Assembly (NCBI GenBank): GCA_027596035.1
Contig: JADGJA010000338.1
Coordinates: 1 to 22,485 of the forward strand
DNA length: 22,485 bases
Reading direction: 5' to 3'
Origin: Thoreauomyces humboldtii
Lineage: Eukaryota; Chytridiomycota; Chytridiomycetes; Spizellomycetales; Powellomycetaceae
The notes beneath the pieces are model-generated. The model made no database searches, had not been told where the DNA came from, and saw nothing but the letters and a program-made list of their open reading frames with translations. A program made the translations under genes and the position numbers. Below, piece by piece: positions 19,718-22,485 of the stretch. Positions within the stretch are counted from its first letter, which is position 1, and every line of letters starts with the position of its first letter.

Positions 19718-22014
19718 TCACTGGGCGACCGTCACGGTCTTTTTGCTCATGCTTTCGTCCTCGGCACGCACCAGCAGTTTGTTTCTGCTCGCGACCTCTC
19801 CTTGCACGGCACAGTCGAGAGCCCGAATGTATGCCGCCAGACTGGTGACCGAGACGTCGATGTAGAACGCGTGAGCCAGGAAAGGGAGGCGACGGAGGAG
19901 CCGACCACTAAAACCCTACGAGGCAAGCGCCCATTGTCAGCACCACGTGCAAATGATGTCCCGACATTGAGCGAGACCTCGAAATGCGTACCTCACAATC
20001 TCCCGCGACCTTCCACAAGGCCAGGCTCTCCTCCTGTCGCGTGCGTGGCGGTGGCGACTCCGTCCCCGGTGCGGCTGGTTCCGAGGATTCCTGCATCGCG
20101 GATGCTGCGAAGGTCGTTTTGCGCCATCCCGACGCCCATATCTGAATCTCTCGGAAATCGATCATGGGTGATTGCTGAAACGGACCAGAGAAGTCCTATG
20201 AGTACAATGCGGGTGCTGGCTGCGCGAATTTCCATTGATAAAGCTCAGCGTACAGGTTGAATGATGAGGCCTTTGGCTACAAGCTCGGCGAGACAGGAGG
20301 ACAGAATGGCATACCGCGCGCGCTGCGACGGTGGGCCGATGTACTGTTTGATGTCAGCGCGGTCAATGAAGGCTATATCTACATTCATGAAACATTGGTT
20401 TAGTATGCTTGAACAATACTGCGTTCGGCAGGGAGCACGAGTTATATGAACGCACCTATCGCTTCGGTTATGTTCGATGTTGTCATCACTAGAACCTTTG
20501 GAGACGGACAACATTTGGGTCAGTATGGCCCCGGAGGTTGTTTTGCGCAGTCCCGGAAATCCACCCACATTCTTTCTCCTCCTGAGTTGATCTAACTGAG
20601 TGAGCAATGCGTTGACAACACGGATCGCGTCACTCGGCTCCATTCCGGACAGCGCAGCCTTGCGCGCAGCAGACAGCGACTCGACCTCGTCGATCAAGAC
20701 CACAATGAACGCGTCTGGATCGTCAAGGAGTTGGTGGATCTGTTGAAACATCCGCATGACCAGCTTGCCGGACTCTGAAAAGAACTTGGAGAAGAGGCTG
20801 GGAGAGGGGACGAGATGAGAAAGTGTTTTCGTACGGGCGAGACTGGATTCAAGGAATGACTGACCTATGTGAATTGATTTCGACGAGTTTTCCGAATGAA
20901 TATCGATCTGACAGCCGAATCGCAAGTTTCTGAAAAGCGGACCGGTCGCAGATGAGCTTCTCAGTCACGGCCGTGTCCCGTACAATCTGAATCTTTAATT
21001 ACCTGTGCCAGTGCTCGGCAAAGCGAGCTTTGGGAACAGAAGGGCAAAGTCAGACCAGTCGCGAGAAGCAATTGGCACGACGACATTTGTTACGTCTTTC
21101 CAGTTCCTGTAGTTCATGGACTTAGTCGTATCCCAGACTGGGAGGAGATAGCGTGTCATCATACCCGGTGGTCCATGCAGCAACGCAACGCGGTTGACGC
21201 TGATGATGTTGGTGTCCACTTCACAATCACCGAACAGCATACTGGTATACACGTAATCCAGCAGTTGCAGCTGAATGTCATCGTCGTAGATGAGGCTGCA
21301 AATGAGGCATGAGTCGAACGTCTGGGAAATCCTCGATGATGATAATGCGGACCACGTTCTTACCTCTCCCAGACGCCCTGTAGTCCTCTGGCAGGGAGTA
21401 CCCAGTGATTCGATGCGACCACGTCTTCCTCCTCACCGACGTGGTCGACACCTTCTCCCGCGTTGAGCTGAAAGACGTGAATGGACAGGATGGCTTCCGA
21501 AAGCGCCTGGACGTCCGAGACAGCATTCCCGGAACCTGATTTTTGAAAAAGGGTACCAGTTCAGGCTCCGTATGAAGAACCCACGAACGCTTGACGGACG
21601 CGTCGAGAACAAAGACGGAAGCCATACCGCGGACCTCACAAATCTTGATGGACTCCAAATGCTCCTTCAAGAAAGGCACGTCGGCGAGCTCGTCCGGTTG
21701 GATGCAGGTATGAAGCACCACTGTGGGATGAAACTCGCGGAGAAACGTCTCTACGTGCTTTCGTGTACTATCATATCGTGCGGTAGAAGTCGGAAGGAGG
21801 CAGGCTTCGACTGGACGCGTGGGAAGCATAATGTTAGATTCTGACTGGTCACAGCACCGCCCACGGCAGATACCTCGAGCATCACGGGCCAGCCGTATGA
21901 CGTACCATGTAGGACAAGAGCATCGGCTGAAAGCATGTTGCAGGTGCTGCTAACTTTGCCCAGGTAACTGTTGGACACGGGAATAGGCTTCTGCGGACCG
22001 TGGGAAAGAGCCAT
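19718..22014 (-). CDS. TRIP13/Pch2 AAA+ ATPase
   Basis: Hexameric AAA+ remodeller that converts HORMA proteins (Mad2, Hop1/HORMAD) from closed to open form in checkpoint silencing and meiosis. Twelve exons: 22014-21858, 21810-21628, 21535-21364, 21295-21165, 21106-21094, 21027-21003, 20929-20865, 20797-20569, 20495-20456, 20378-20254, 20174-19992, 19915-19718; 506 residues. Landmarks: N-terminal domain with KHVETFL and [34 protein letters not shown]; Walker [58 protein letters not shown]; Walker [31 protein letters not shown]; sensor-1 [21 protein letters not shown]; sensor-2 [16 protein letters not shown]. All key motifs are intact. Exon 5 is 13 nt and encodes the P-loop core; exons 6 and 9 are also very short (25 and 40 nt). 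A Ser/Pro/Glu-rich insert (near 20110-20030) precedes the sensor-2 region. Confidence 0.95.
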
Positions 22015-22390
22015 GTCCGATACTCAAACACGAATTACATAGCCACCGAAATCTTCTAAATAGAATGCGCAGTTCAAGCGCAGCATTTCGGAAGATACGG
22101 CAGCGCGGATACAAGAAAAACGAAAAGAAAAGCGCACTCTGTCAATCCAGACATGGGTGCGCTCTGTTGCGGCAAGGGTACTCACACGCGTCCACCGGTA
22201 CACTACGAATAGCTAACTTTGAAACCCCTTACTGTACACAGGTCCGCGTCGAATACAACGTCGAGGATATGGTGAGCAAGGCTCACCGTTAAAAAACGGG
22301 AAACCAAACCATAAACCGCGCACGCCTCGCACGCTGGCGCGCTGAGCAGCCTGAGCTTGTTGCTGGCGCTTTTCGGAAGGCGGGAAAAGC
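22015..22390. promoter_or_regulatory. Divergent intergenic/promoter region
   Basis: It lies between the TRIP13 start (leftward) and a probable rightward gene at 22391. It holds a pair of inverted repeats at 22271-22299 but no recognised promoter box. Short frames on both strands (for example 22065-22292 +) have no recognisable content. Regulatory function is inferred from position only. Confidence 0.35.
22271..22299. repeat. Two abutting perfect inverted repeats
   Basis: GGTGAGC-AAG-GCTCACC (22271-22287) forms a perfect 7-bp stem with a 3-nt loop. Its last two bases begin a second hairpin, CCGTT-AAAA-AACGG (22286-22299). The two stems share bases, so they would compete. Function unknown. Confidence 0.75.
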
Positions 22391-22485
22391 ATGTCTGCGT
22401 TCGATTTGTACATTGAAGTAAGTGTAGAGCAGCGCTAACTACCCCGGAGGTATTCTGCCTCCGCCTCTGCCTCTACCCCGTCCCC
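22391..22485 (+). CDS. Probable first exon of an unidentified gene (3' partial)
   Basis: An ATG at 22391 opens nine codons (MSAFDLYIE) ending at a perfect GTAAGT donor at 22418. The following sequence has a branch-site-like GCTAAC at 22434-22439 and then a strongly pyrimidine-rich tract running to the window edge, as in an intron 3' end. The rest of the gene lies outside the window. Nine residues are too few to name a family. The start is divergent from TRIP13. Confidence 0.35.

Noticed and set aside
21003..21164. Initial impression that the TRIP13 P-loop is destroyed (a frame reads HGPPGMMTR and later STGTGN-stop)
   Set aside because: Both are intron read-through; the microexon path restores GTGKT exactly in phase.
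22439..22485. Minus-strand GRGRGRGGGRIPPG-stop, like an RG-rich tail of an Sm/LSm or RNA-binding protein
   Set aside because: The same bases form a good branch site plus pyrimidine tract for the plus-strand intron after 22418. Fourteen residues at a window edge cannot decide; an RG-tail gene remains possible.
1..22485. tRNA, rRNA, CRISPR, insertion sequence or prophage signals
   Set aside because: No cloverleaf with box A/B, no regular spaced repeats, no transposase motifs and no paired terminal repeats were seen by eye; a dedicated scan was not possible.

Overview
The window is nuclear DNA from a fungus. Genes are dense and lie on both strands. They are split by many short GT-AG introns (about 47-107 nt), often with CTAAC/CTGAC-like branch sites and perfect GTGAGT/GTAAGT donors. 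Four genes have clear eukaryotic orthologues, and a fifth (Slm1/Slm2-like) belongs to a family known from fungi. An AP-4 epsilon-like gene is also present. From general knowledge AP-4 is missing from ascomycetes and basidiomycetes, so an early-diverging, non-Dikarya lineage (chytrid- or zygomycete-grade) is the best guess. No species is claimed.

Layout, left to right. 1-1617 (+): 3' part of an AP-4 epsilon-like adaptin that stops about halfway through the trunk. 1663-2447 (-): a poorly resolved gene or gene remnant with a cysteine-rich exon. 3443-3984 (+): a possible small gene whose frame is broken. 4889-6274 (-): an orphan protein with an Arg/Glu repeat region and three predicted membrane segments. 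6558-8866 (-): an eight-exon secreted or surface protein with Cys-Pro-x-Gly modules and a Thr/Val-rich stalk made partly of a 30-bp tandem repeat. 8959-9454 (-): a tentative small gene. 9646-12065 (-): an Slm1/Slm2-type PH-domain protein with a long Gln-rich repeat tail. 13237-17585 (+): AP-3 delta. 17780-19642 (+): FAF2/UBXD8 (yeast Ubx2-like). 19718-22014 (-): TRIP13/Pch2. 22391 onward (+): probable first exon of another gene.

The gene set is eukaryotic housekeeping: endosomal and vacuolar cargo sorting (AP-3, AP-4), plasma-membrane PIP2/TORC2 signalling (Slm), ER-associated degradation (FAF2) and HORMA remodelling in meiosis and checkpoint control (TRIP13). The two adaptin large chains lie on the same strand about 12 kb apart. 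The FAF2 and TRIP13 genes converge with only 75 bp between stop codons. No operon, prophage, CRISPR array, rRNA or tRNA gene was seen.

The points most worth a second look are: (1) the trunk-only AP-4 epsilon; (2) a 13-nt internal exon that encodes the Walker A core of TRIP13; (3) the secreted modular protein with an apparent dinucleotide frameshift; (4) the repeat-built Gln-rich tail on the Slm protein; (5) two stop-free, length-multiple-of-three introns in FAF2. All exon coordinates were deduced by eye from splice motifs, reading phase and remembered family sequences. No alignment or transcript data were available.
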